Assembly: GCA_963617275.1 (NCBI GenBank)
Contig: CAVENX010000047.1
Location: 1 to 22,063 of the forward strand
Reading direction: 5' to 3'
Length of the DNA stretch: 22,063 nt
From: Limivicinus sp963617275
Lineage (GTDB): Bacteria > Bacillota > Clostridia > Oscillospirales > Oscillospiraceae
Shown here: positions 13,584-20,731 of the stretch, one piece after another
Layout: every line of letters begins with the position of its first letter
Numbering within the stretch: the stretch's first letter is position 1
Notes under the pieces: generated by a model
The model's input: the letters and a program-made list of their open reading frames with translations, nothing else
What the model was told of the DNA's origin: nothing
Database searches by the model: none
Made by a program: the position numbers and the translations under genes

Positions 13584-14175
13584 ACAATTGTCGCCAACCG
13601 GCATTGAAGAAATCAATAATGGATCGAAGACAGGCAAGCATTTTATCTTCCTCCAAGCGCTCGTTCAGCAGCTGTCTGAAGTACCAGAACTGTGATCCCA
13701 TCAGTAAGCGTATTGCGTCCTCGTTCGGTGTTTTTCCGTAGACATCCGAGAAAAATTCAACGGTCTGCTTTGTTTTGCGGTCCATAAGCTCACCGAGCAT
13801 CGCCTCAACAGAGCTTCCATCGCTGCGGCTGAAAAACAGGGTACAATCGTCATAATGCTCGGCCAGCAACCGGAAGTAAATATTTTCCTCCGCATTGATG
13901 GCGCGGATAATATCTTCTGTCCGGGCGCTTTCTTTGGCTCGTTCGTATTCTTCTGCCGCCGGAGAAAACAGCTCCTCCATCGTCTCAAAGAAGTTTTGCA
14001 GGAGACTGACAAAGAGTGCGTCCTTGTTTTTATAGCGCGTGTAGATGGCACCGGTAGTAACGCCGGCATTCCCTGCGATTTTATGAAGCGAAGCCTTCTG
14101 AAAGCCATGGGCAAGAAACTCGTCATAAGCGGCTTTTATAATACCGTTGTCAAGGGAATGATCCTTATTTGACAT
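13567..14175 (-). CDS. TetR/AcrR-family regulator 1
   Basis: A 202-residue TetR repressor. The N-terminal helix-turn-helix is KASLHKIAGNAGVTTGAIYT followed by RYKNKDALF (about residues 27-55). The ligand-binding C-terminal domain fills the rest. The start MSNKDHSLDNGIIKAAYDEF is clearly related to the divergent TetR gene at 14355 (MALRDHSLDDKIVTAAREEF), so the pair arose by duplication. TGGAGG precedes the ATG. A 30-bp palindrome covers its own -10 box, which strongly suggests autorepression. The downstream gene on this strand is the ECF fusion, which it may also control by readthrough. Confidence 0.92.
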   Translation of the reverse strand: MSNKDHSLDNGIIKAAYDEFLAHGFQKASLHKIAGNAGVTTGAIYTRYKNKDALFVSLLQNFFETMEELFSPAAEEYERAKESARTEDIIRAINAEENIYFRLLAEHYDDCTLFFSRSDGSSVEAMLGELMDRKTKQTVEFFSDVYGKTPNEDAIRLLMGSQFWYFRQLLNERLEEDKMLACLRSIIDFFNAGWRQLCDTLK

Positions 14176-14195
14176 GCTTTCGCCTCCACATAATC

Positions 14196-14225
14196 AATAA
14201 TGCTGTTATTGATAACAGTGTTATT
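14196..14225. promoter_or_regulatory. TetR operator 1, palindrome over the -10 box
   Basis: The near-perfect 30-bp inverted repeat has half-sites AATAATGCTGTTATT and GATAACAGTGTTATT (12 of 15 positions pair). It overlaps the TATAAT of the minus-strand TetR gene. Its layout matches operator 2 at 14304-14335. Confidence 0.7.
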
Positions 14226-14251
14226 ATAGCGCTGTGAGTAGAAAAATGCAA
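14223..14251 (-). promoter_or_regulatory. Promoter of TetR regulator 1
   Basis: On the minus strand TTGCAT (14246-14251), a 17-nt spacer and a perfect TATAAT (14223-14228) lie about 47 nt before the ATG. The -10 box overlaps operator 1. Confidence 0.6.
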
Positions 14252-14278
14252 GAGGTTTTGAGTTGTTTCTTGCGGCGG

Positions 14279-14307
14279 TTGACAAAATGAAGCTGCTCGG
14301 CTATAAT
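14279..14307 (+). promoter_or_regulatory. Perfect consensus promoter of TetR regulator 2
   Basis: TTGACA (14279-14284), exactly 17 nt, then TATAAT (14302-14307). It is very strong in principle, with operator 2 beginning inside the -10 box, so the operon is probably tightly repressed by default. Confidence 0.8.
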
Positions 14308-14335
14308 TACAATGTAATCAATTACGGTGTAATTA
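14304..14335. promoter_or_regulatory. TetR operator 2, palindrome from -10 to the leader
   Basis: The 32-bp inverted repeat has half-sites TAATTACAATGTAATC and AATTACGGTGTAATTA (13 of 16 positions pair). Aligned on its centre with operator 1 it keeps the spacing of AAT-x-A, then C or Y, then GT-x-AT, but differs at key bases. That is what two diverged paralogous repressors would need to avoid cross-talk. Confidence 0.7.
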
Positions 14336-14354
14336 TAAAAAGTGAGGCTTACCT

Positions 14355-14981
14355 ATGGCACTCAGAGACCATTCACTTGACGATAAAATTGTAACCGCCG
14401 CCCGAGAAGAATTTTCGGAGAAGGGCTATTCCGGAGCTTCCCTTAGGAAAATCGCCGAGAAAGCAGGTGCGACCGTCGGCGCGATACAGACACGCTATAA
14501 GTCAAAAGGCGAACTGTTCGGGTGCCTGCTCAAGCCCCTTCTTGACGAAATCGAAGCTATATTCCGAGATACCAAGGCGGAATATTATTCGGGTGCAGGC
14601 ATCGATTTTTTTGCGGGGCTTAAAACCTCGATGCAGCACGAATCTGCGGCGATCCTTCATTTGATCTTTGACCATTACGGGGAAGCGGTGTTGCTCCTGT
14701 GTCGAAGCACGGGAAGCAGCTTTGAGCGTTACTTTGATGGGATCGTTCAGAGCAAGATCAATGAGAGCATTATGTTCTTTCATGCGGCAGGCTTTGACGG
14801 TATTGATGAAAAACTGCTCGGACTTTTGATCTCCACACAGTTTGACAGCTACCGCCGTATTGTGGCGGAATGCCCCGACCGAAAGACTGCCGAGCGATAT
14901 ATGGACTCGCTTATGGTATATCATTTCGCCGGCTGGGATGCGTTTTTTGAATCTGTAAATAAATCACGGGAGGATAAGTGA
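14355..14981 (+). CDS. TetR/AcrR-family regulator 2
   Basis: A 208-residue paralogue of the divergent regulator. The helix-turn-helix is GASLRKIAEKAGATVGAIQT plus RYKSKGELF (about residues 26-55), and the C-terminal ligand domain follows. GTGAGG precedes the ATG. It has a consensus promoter and an overlapping operator (14304-14335), and its stop lies 1 nt before the ATG of ATC hydrolase paralogue C. It is therefore almost certainly the dedicated regulator of that gene, perhaps responding to its substrate or product. Confidence 0.92.
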   Translation: MALRDHSLDDKIVTAAREEFSEKGYSGASLRKIAEKAGATVGAIQTRYKSKGELFGCLLKPLLDEIEAIFRDTKAEYYSGAGIDFFAGLKTSMQHESAAILHLIFDHYGEAVLLLCRSTGSSFERYFDGIVQSKINESIMFFHAAGFDGIDEKLLGLLISTQFDSYRRIVAECPDRKTAERYMDSLMVYHFAGWDAFFESVNKSREDK

Positions 14982-14982
14982 T

Positions 14983-15615
14983 ATGAAATACAACGGCTTT
15001 TATTTTTGGATGTTCAAAAGCCCTATGAAAAAGGTGCTGGCAGAGAAATACGGCAAAGCGTATGCAGCAGAGATCATGAAAAAGAGCAAAAAGGTCTATC
15101 GGGAGCTGGTCGAGAAAGCAGACGACATCGGTGACGACAACCCCATGGCGTACAACGAGCTGTTCGCCCTTGCTTTTGTCGCGCCCTATGTGGCAAGCGA
15201 AAAGAAGATCCCGCCGGAGACTGTGCAGGAAATGATGCGCCGCTCACTTTATCACATCAAGTGGTATTTCGCCAAGACCGACCTGAATACCGACAAGGGC
15301 AAGGCGGAGAACAAAAAGAGCGTTGTAAAATACGCCAAGTGGTATACTCCGGAAAAGGAAGCTAAGTATCCAACTTCCTTCAAAGTTGATTTTGTCGGGC
15401 AGCCGTATGAGGGAGCCTGTTACTACCGTATAACCCGCTGCCCGATCTGCACTTATGCGCAAAAGCTCGGTGTTTCCGAGCTAATGCCGCTGTTCTGCGA
15501 GCTTGACGAAGTGATGATCACCCTACAGCACGGTGTTTTACACAGGGCGCAGACACTGGCAAACGGCGGAGAATACTGCGACTACTTTATTACGGGTAAT
15601 AAGGAGTATGTATAA
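14983..15615 (+). CDS. ATC hydrolase family protein, paralogue C
   Basis: A 210-residue protein with the family signature: RCPICTYAQKLGVSELMP (C153), LFCELDEVM (C172, D175), R188, T191, GG (195-196) and CDYF (C199, D200). It starts MKYNGFYFWMFKSPMKKVLA; the N-terminal domain is helical and diverged from paralogues A and B. GGGAGGA lies within the end of the TetR gene, and the start is 1 nt after the TetR stop, so the two form a two-gene operon. The family founder opens a thiazoline ring; an inducible role on an external or toxic small molecule would fit the TetR coupling, but this is inference. Confidence 0.82.
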   Translation: MKYNGFYFWMFKSPMKKVLAEKYGKAYAAEIMKKSKKVYRELVEKADDIGDDNPMAYNELFALAFVAPYVASEKKIPPETVQEMMRRSLYHIKWYFAKTDLNTDKGKAENKKSVVKYAKWYTPEKEAKYPTSFKVDFVGQPYEGACYYRITRCPICTYAQKLGVSELMPLFCELDEVMITLQHGVLHRAQTLANGGEYCDYFITGNKEYV

Positions 15616-15639
15616 GCGTCACAAAGTGTTTCAATATAT

Positions 15640-15690
15640 ATGAACAAAGCAGCAGCCCGCCGATGAACCGGTTGACTGCTGCCTTATTGG
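15640..15690 (+). terminator. Weak hairpin after the TetR-ATC operon
   Basis: GCAGCAG and CTGCTGC are inverted repeats flanking a loop that itself contains CCG/CGG pairing. A short T-containing stretch follows (CTTATT). It is a possible terminator for the preceding two-gene operon. Confidence 0.35.
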
Positions 15691-15816
15691 ATTCTATGAT
15701 GTTCCATATACTCCATGCTCCGGTGTGCAGAGCCACACAGAAAATTTAAGCTCGTTTAGCAGAAAATTTGGTGCTTCTTGCTGTTCGTCGTGTCGGCTGA
15801 TAAAATAATACTATGA

Positions 15817-16143
15817 ACATACAGAATCATCTTATATTTCAAAGAGGAAGCGCTGATCCTCAGTGACCTGTTCAGGTGGATCACTGCAAAAGAGCTGGCG
15901 GATAGCTTAGGTGTCAGTGAGAGCAGCTTCAAATCTTATGTGAAAGGGATACTCGGCGACAGTTATCTGAATCACTTCCAAAAGAAGCGAATGGAAAAGG
16001 CAGCCGAACTGCTGGAATCCACCAACCTTAAGGTCGTTGAGATTGCAAGTGCGGTAGGATATGAAAACCAAGGGAAATTCGCCAAGGTATTTTCGGATGT
16101 CTACGGTGTTTCTCCGTTGAAATTCCGTCGGCTGTCTAAGTGA
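15817..16143 (+). pseudogene. AraC-family regulator reduced to its DNA-binding domain
   Basis: The frame is open from 15817 to the stop at 16141-16143 but has no ATG; a GTG at 15940 is internal to the domain. It encodes two helix-turn-helices of an AraC regulator: TAKELADSLGVSESSFKSYV then LESTNLKVVEIASAVGYENQ followed by KFAKVFSDVYGVSPLKFRR. An N-terminal ligand-binding domain is absent. ATG at 15813 in another frame (MNIQNHLIF) could be an original start displaced by a frameshift near 15838. It is best read as a gene remnant. Confidence 0.6.
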
Positions 16144-16340
16144 TTCGAATTAGTCTTTGGAATCATAGTAACGGAACTGCCTCCGCATTTTCAGGCGCAG
16201 TTTAACGGTTACGGCAGAGCAGAAAGCCGCAATCATCACGAAACGCACGAAACCCCGCCGCAGAATTGCTCTGCAGGGGGCGCTTATGTGCCGGAATAGC
16301 CGAAAAGCCTTATTTCAAGCGGTTTTCAGGCATAGAAAAG

Positions 16341-16374
16341 GTCCGCCGTAATTCTATCAAAATTACGGTTGGAC
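16341..16374. repeat. Two-step perfect hairpin
   Basis: GTCC (16341-16344) pairs with GGAC (16371-16374) and CCGTAATT (16346-16353) pairs with AATTACGG (16361-16368). The result is a 12-bp stem with a small internal bulge and a 7-nt loop. There is no U-tract after it. Confidence 0.6.
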
Positions 16375-16409
16375 TTATGGAACCTCCGGCCAATTTTGAG
16401 GAGAAGAAC

Positions 16410-16454
16410 CAAATCGAAGCCCAGCGGAGCGGGTTCAATTTGGAAAGAAGGAGC
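16410..16454. repeat. Palindromic dispersed repeat, copy 2 with rewritten stem
   Basis: It keeps the core AGCCCAGCGGAGCGGGT and the AAGAAGGAGC tail, but the outer stem is CAAATCGAA with TTCAATTTG instead of AAACTGCGA with TCGCAGTTT. Both arms changed together so pairing is preserved. Confidence 0.7.
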
Positions 16455-16471
16455 AGTGGAATACAAAAACT

Positions 16472-16520
16472 AAACTGCGAGCCCAGCGGAGTGGGTCGCA
16501 GTTTAAAAGGAAGAAGGAGC
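16472..16520. repeat. Palindromic dispersed repeat, copy 3
   Basis: A 9-bp perfect outer stem (AAACTGCGA with TCGCAGTTT), inner CCCA/TGGG pairing around GCGGAG, and the AAGAAGGAGC tail. It matches copy 1 at 44 of 49 positions in the same orientation, 15 kb away. Confidence 0.75.
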
Positions 16521-16641
16521 TAACGTAGTGCAGTTTTCGCTGCAAGGCGGAAACGGAACGGTGTTTGCTCCTTCTGACGTCGTGGAATACCCAGCCAATT
16601 TTGAGGACAGGCGAAAACAAGCCAGTACTTCAAAGGAGACA

Positions 16642-17688
16642 CTAACCATTGATATGTGCAGTCTCGCTATAAGTGTAGTCTATATTATCAATTTCAACAA
16701 CATGTGTATATGTACACTCAAAAAGAGAGCTGTCGAAAATGGCTACATTTGTTCCGCCAGTTCCCATTGTACTCATATACGAGACACCGGCATACCCCTT
16801 GCTTTTAATGAACTCTGTAATGAATTGCGTCGGTAAATACTCTAATGCACTATCGTTTCTTCGAAGTGGTTTAGCAACATCTCTTGCAATGTCAGTGAAT
16901 ATATTTATATTTGCTGCTAACGACTCTATACTTCTCAGATAAACTGCTGGACTTATTTTATTTAGGCCAGAAATATTTACCACTTTTATATCCTTATGCA
17001 GTTTAAACTTTCCTAAAGTTATGTAGTCAAATGCACTCGCTCGTACCTCCCTCAGTGCTGTATCCTCATCAGATGTGAGATACAAAACACCAATTCCTTC
17101 CGGATTAACACGACCGGATTTCCTTTTCCCGGCCGGTGGAGAGCCCATCATATCTTTAGTAAAGCCGGTGGGGCTATCGCATATTCTTGCTCGAAACAAC
17201 TCCGTCCCCTTTGAATATTTAGTGATTGAATAATCTAAAAATGAAATGAATTGATCTGCTCTAAAATGTCTGTTACAAAAACGGTTTTTTGTCTTAATTG
17301 CATCTGAAAACTCATGCCATGTATGACCTGAAAAAATCCCATATTCGTCAAGATAGTTTTGAGGAATTCGTACGTTAGGATTACAAACTTCCCCGCTATC
17401 GCCATAAATTGTTGAATAGAATGCAGCTATTAAGTCAAGAGATGAGCTAAAATCTTTTTTGAAAATATCCCAATCTTCAAGAATTGCAGAGAAGAGAGGT
17501 TTTCCGGCTTCATCATTTTCGTAGACGCTAAATACCTCAGAAATTAAATCTGATATGTCAGATGATTCATCGACTGAACAAACTGGAACATTTGCTTTGC
17601 CGCAAAAATCACAGGTGCCAATTTTGCCATTTGCGGAAATCATAGTTTGAATCTGAGTATCAGAAAAGCACTCTATGCAGCAATTCAT
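16642..17688 (-). CDS. RES-domain protein with N-terminal zinc-ribbon-like region
   Basis: A 348-residue protein. CCIEC (C4, C7) and CDFC (C26, C29) form a C-x2-C/C-x2-C pair likely to bind zinc. A helical region (40-160) follows, of the kind annotated as HEPN/RES N-terminal. The RES domain covers about 160-330: LFRAR (164-168), GRVNPEGIGVLYLTSDEDTA with R193, E214 in LREVR, and GVSYMSTMGTGGTNVAIFDS with S303/S306. Those Arg, Glu and Ser positions give the domain its name. Characterised RES toxins degrade NAD+, so NAD+ cleavage on activation is the expected chemistry. No Xre-type antitoxin is adjacent. Its ATG overlaps the stop of the sce7725-like gene (TAATG), so it is the last gene of a three-gene operon. 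Confidence 0.82.
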   Translation of the reverse strand: MNCCIECFSDTQIQTMISANGKIGTCDFCGKANVPVCSVDESSDISDLISEVFSVYENDEAGKPLFSAILEDWDIFKKDFSSSLDLIAAFYSTIYGDSGEVCNPNVRIPQNYLDEYGIFSGHTWHEFSDAIKTKNRFCNRHFRADQFISFLDYSITKYSKGTELFRARICDSPTGFTKDMMGSPPAGKRKSGRVNPEGIGVLYLTSDEDTALREVRASAFDYITLGKFKLHKDIKVVNISGLNKISPAVYLRSIESLAANINIFTDIARDVAKPLRRNDSALEYLPTQFITEFIKSKGYAGVSYMSTMGTGGTNVAIFDSSLFECTYTHVVEIDNIDYTYSETAHING

Positions 17689-18611
17689 TATTGTACTCTC
17701 CCATTTAAGTACTTATCCATAAGTTCTAGATGATGCATGATAGAAAGCTTCTTTAGCGTAGGAAGCCCTGGGTAAGTCTTGTTTTCAAAATGGTTCAGTA
17801 GCGTTTGCAGTCCTTCAGTTAGCTGCCGTTCTTGGTTATCGTCATAATACCAATTATGCAGTTTTTCTACTGCTTCATAAAACTTACCTGCAACGTCTGA
17901 AATGTCATCATTTGAATCGGACACAAAATGGCGTATCCTTAATGAACTATCTTCTGCCAAATAAACAATATGAATTGCAACTGCATATGGGGCAAACCCG
18001 GATTCAATATATTCACTACCGATAATTGAATAATCTCCAAATCCGACATATCCATCCTCGATATAATCGATATGATCATTAGAAAAAAATTCATCTTCTG
18101 GATAATCAGCATTCCTGTTCTTTTTGTTAAATTTGTTTTCAAACAGGACACTATCTCTTTTTACAATGCGTCGTATATGACGATCATAAGGGCAAAGAGT
18201 GTACTTTGGCGTTTGTTCAAACATTGCCTGATAGATTTTAAGTGAGTCCGGATCGTTTAATACTGTGAGCACATCATTACTGTCAAAATCTTTTTGATAT
18301 AGGCTTCTAAGAGCAGTTTCAGCACTCTCGTTTATTAGTATTGACGGAATGACATTGGAAACAGATAGATATCTCTCAAGCAGCTGATTTATTATATGAG
18401 ATTCCTCTATCAAGTCACCAACATTCGGATTCATAATAACTCCAATTGGTAGCGATCTCGCTTGAAATGCAGCTAAGGCATTGTTTAACGCTGGAATTAA
18501 TTTTACTGGTTCAATAACCGGAATAACCTTTGGGGATATTAATTTTTTCGTTGCCAATTCCTTTAGTGCAAGAAGTTCATATTGTCTCCCTCGAAAATAT
18601 GGAAAATACAT
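17688..18611 (-). CDS. sce7725-family protein
   Basis: A 307-residue protein beginning MYFPYFRGRQYELLALKELA, the characteristic start of the sce7725 family. That family is of unknown biochemical role and is regularly found beside sce7726-family proteins. Further features are VIPVIEPVK near residue 30, an alternating strand/helix pattern through about 200 and an acidic, asparagine-rich C-terminal third. It resembles a TIM-barrel-like 'beta protein' fold, but that is inference. It starts 4 nt after the upstream gene's stop and its own stop overlaps the RES start. It may be the sensor or adaptor between the nuclease-like protein and the RES effector. Confidence 0.75.
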   Translation of the reverse strand: MYFPYFRGRQYELLALKELATKKLISPKVIPVIEPVKLIPALNNALAAFQARSLPIGVIMNPNVGDLIEESHIINQLLERYLSVSNVIPSILINESAETALRSLYQKDFDSNDVLTVLNDPDSLKIYQAMFEQTPKYTLCPYDRHIRRIVKRDSVLFENKFNKKNRNADYPEDEFFSNDHIDYIEDGYVGFGDYSIIGSEYIESGFAPYAVAIHIVYLAEDSSLRIRHFVSDSNDDISDVAGKFYEAVEKLHNWYYDDNQERQLTEGLQTLLNHFENKTYPGLPTLKKLSIMHHLELMDKYLNGRVQ

Positions 18612-18615
18612 GCAA

Positions 18616-19485
18616 TTACCCCCCGTATTGCTTTTTTAGTAATTGGTTGAGTTCAGGCATTTTGGGAATAAGATTAGAAAAGTAAATAACAGCTTTTAAT
18701 TCTGCCTGCACCCCCTCAAATTGTTCGACGGTTATTTTGTTTCGTTTCTTTAGTTCGTTAAATGCAAGCTGTTGCGCTTCTAAAATTGGAATTTCTCTGA
18801 ACTTGTTTAAGAAAGACCGAAAATGAAACACTGGTTCAACTTGAGGTACAGTTCCAAAGTATTCTCTTATAACATTCTCATACTCTTTCTTCCTTAATAG
18901 CTTAAAAATAGCTTCATAATTGAGCAATTCGTTATATACTATTGGCTCTCTGCTTCGGGCTTTGTTAAATATTGTACCGCGTTCTGAGAGTACATATATA
19001 CCAACAGCATTTCCCATATCTCCAAACGACGATAGCACTTCATTAATCTTATCCAATTCATGTATCGAAGCTAAAACAGACACCTTGCTGAAAGCGCGAA
19101 AATAATCGCTCAGTTGATCGTATAGACGGTCAAAATTATCCAAATCTGACTTTATTTCATATACACGACCTTCACCATTAATCATCACAAAGTCCGCTAT
19201 TGAATGACCAATATGTACCTGAGAGAACGCGGCCGTGGTATTTACACTGTGAATACCGCATAGCAACTTATTAAGAAGCGTATTCATATAAAAATATTCA
19301 TTTCGCTGTTGCTTATTAAGGTGTGCATATATCTCGCTAATAAGTTGCCCATGGTTTTTACTCGTAGGATCATCGATATAGCGTTTTACAACGTAGTCAA
19401 ATACATCGCTTTTATTATTTTGAATAAGCTCGCACATCACTTTGCGCGTAAATACACGGTTGAGTGCTCTGCTATTATCGGACAT
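18616..19485 (-). CDS. sce7726-family protein with PD-(D/E)xK nuclease-like core
   Basis: A 289-residue protein, first gene of the minus-strand operon. HIGHSIADFVMINGEGRVYE followed by IKSD gives D98 and E110-x-K112, the D...ExK pattern of restriction-endonuclease-like (PD-(D/E)xK) folds, with E51 as a possible fourth residue. The C-terminal half is helical. The order and spacing with the sce7725-like gene match the known sce7726/sce7725 pairing. AAGAAGG precedes the ATG. It could be a DNA- or RNA-cleaving or a DNA-recognition part of a defence system; activity is not demonstrated for the family as far as I know. Confidence 0.75.
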   Translation of the reverse strand: MSDNSRALNRVFTRKVMCELIQNNKSDVFDYVVKRYIDDPTSKNHGQLISEIYAHLNKQQRNEYFYMNTLLNKLLCGIHSVNTTAAFSQVHIGHSIADFVMINGEGRVYEIKSDLDNFDRLYDQLSDYFRAFSKVSVLASIHELDKINEVLSSFGDMGNAVGIYVLSERGTIFNKARSREPIVYNELLNYEAIFKLLRKKEYENVIREYFGTVPQVEPVFHFRSFLNKFREIPILEAQQLAFNELKKRNKITVEQFEGVQAELKAVIYFSNLIPKMPELNQLLKKQYGG

Positions 19486-19718
19486 GTTTGAACACCTTCT
19501 TTACTTATACCGCTGACTGCGTGTGGAATATTTGCTTTATGGGTATTTGTAACAATACAAAGGTAATTCCACATATAGAATACCATGTCTGCCCACCAAT
19601 GTAAATGAAAAACTACATTTTTTAAATAGGTTAGCTGATATCCACACAATAAACTTAAATTTTATATGCTTTCCATACCGTTTATTTGAAAACATAGTTT
19701 GAAATATACAGTATTAAG
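19486..19718. other. AT-rich leader region of the sce7726 operon
   Basis: There is no gene here. It should carry the promoter of the sce7726-sce7725-RES operon, but I see no consensus pair of boxes. A weak inverted repeat, GGTAATTC (19561-19568) with GAATACC (about 19578-19584), could be an operator. Confidence 0.35.
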
Positions 19719-19734
19719 TCATGTACTATGTTTT
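19689..19734. terminator. Inverted repeat at the end of the serine recombinase remnant
   Basis: AAAACATAGT (19689-19698) and ACTATGTTTT (19725-19734) are perfect inverted arms around a 26-nt loop that contains the stop codon of the recombinase remnant. T-rich sequence follows on both strands. It may be a weak terminator or an element end. Confidence 0.4.
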
Positions 19735-20638
19735 TTAATCTTCCCCTTCATTTTCTGAACTCGGTCAAACACTTCTCGTTCAATAATTGCCTCGTGTGCG
19801 TTCTCAACAAGATACATATTGAGCTTGTCGTCGTTCTTCTCTTGCTTTCCGGTCAGGTAATTCGGCGTGTAGGTTTTCTGCATCAGCACTTGGCCGATAT
19901 ATTTCTCGTTGCTTAATATACGGTCGATCGTCGACGTGCTCCATTCCGATTTACCGGTTACCGTTTTGATCCCGTTCTCCTCCAGATAGCGTTTGATCTT
20001 ACGAACGCCGTTTCCCTGCACATACAGCTCGAATATTTTATGAACGATCTCCGCCTCTTCCGGTACTACTTTGAGTACACCGTCAGCGCCTTTTGTGTAA
20101 CCGAGGAATTGCGTATGGTTCAGAATTGTTTTACCCTCCTTCATCCGCTGACGGATTCCGAATTTGATGTTCTGGCTTTTTGATAAGCTCTCTTCTTGAT
20201 CTCTTGCTGCCCAGATGCTGAGCAGTACATCCGTAGTGTCGAGTGTGCTCATTCCTATGTTTTCTACGTAAACGCCTATGTTCATTTGCTTTAATCTCCT
20301 TATTTGTGAAATAGTTTCTATGTGTCCCGTCCGAATCTGCTGAGTGCTTTTACAATGATCAGGTCTATTTTTTGCTTTCTGCAATCCAGGAGTAGCTTTT
20401 GGTAACCCGGACGTTTTTGGACACTCAGTCCTGATGCTCTGTCAGCATATATTGCGGTAAAAGTCCAATTGGGATTTTCTTTAATGTACTGCGTGTAATA
20501 TGTGATCTGGCTCTCGAGGCTTTGCGTTTGTTCATCGTGCTTTGTACTGACTCTGCAATATGCTGCGACGCGGAGCTTTCGATTGGTAGTATCTTTATTC
20601 TCATTCTTCTGTGGAATTTCAATTACATAGCTGGTCAT
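19719..20638 (-). pseudogene. Large serine recombinase, frameshifted and C-terminally truncated
   Basis: The N-terminal part (ATG 20636-20638, GGAGG site) has the resolvase domain: AAYCRVSTKH with nucleophile S31, YADRASGLSVQKRPGYQ with R67, and KALSRFGRDT (R101, R104). It hits a stop at 20318-20320. One missing base there restores IETISQIRRLKQMNIGVY in the next frame, followed by the recombinase domain (GYTKGADGVLKVVPEEAEIV, NGIKTVTGKSEWSTSTIDRI) until a stop at 19719. The joined product would be about 305 residues. Family members are usually around 500 and continue with a zinc ribbon and coiled coil after this point. It is inactive as it stands. It lies between the sce7726 operon and tRNA-Ser, so it may have brought that operon in. 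Confidence 0.85.
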
Positions 20639-20649
20639 AGTAAAACCTC

Positions 20650-20678
20650 CATGATAAAACTGTTGTCAGTTTATCATG
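20650..20678. repeat. Palindrome upstream of the serine recombinase
   Basis: CATGATAAAACTG (20650-20662) and CAGTTTATCATG (20667-20678) are inverted arms with one bulged A and a TTGT loop. It lies just upstream of the recombinase ribosome binding site. It could be an autoregulatory operator or part of an attachment site. Confidence 0.5.
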
Positions 20679-20689
20679 AAGGTCAACAA

Positions 20690-20727
20690 AAAAGCTACAT
20701 CTCAGTTTCCACTGAAATGTAGCTTTT
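20690..20727 (-). terminator. Terminator of tRNA-Ser
   Basis: AGCTACAT (20693-20700) and ATGTAGCT (20717-20724) form a perfect stem extended by CAGT/ACTG inside. On the minus strand it is followed by six T. It lies right after the tRNA on that strand. Confidence 0.8.
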
Positions 20728-20731
20728 AACT

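Larger units (their letters stand above)
16144..16641. other. Non-coding hairpin and repeat cluster
   Basis: There is no credible gene in these 498 nt. Besides the two palindromic repeats listed separately, it holds an imperfect hairpin at 16169-16206 (AACTGC/GCAGTT ends) and a strong two-step hairpin at 16341-16374. CCAATTTTGAGGA occurs twice (about 16390-16402 and 16593-16606). It separates the AraC fragment from the 3' end of the RES operon and may be where successive elements inserted. Confidence 0.6.

Noticed and set aside
15940..16143. A functional 67-residue AraC-type protein from GTG 15940
   Set aside because: The GTG lies within the first helix-turn-helix, whose earlier residues are encoded upstream in the same frame without a start codon; it is better described as a fragment.
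16410..16520. CRISPR array, because of two similar palindromic units close together
   Set aside because: Only two adjacent units with differing stems, no regular spacers and no cas genes; the third copy is 15 kb away.
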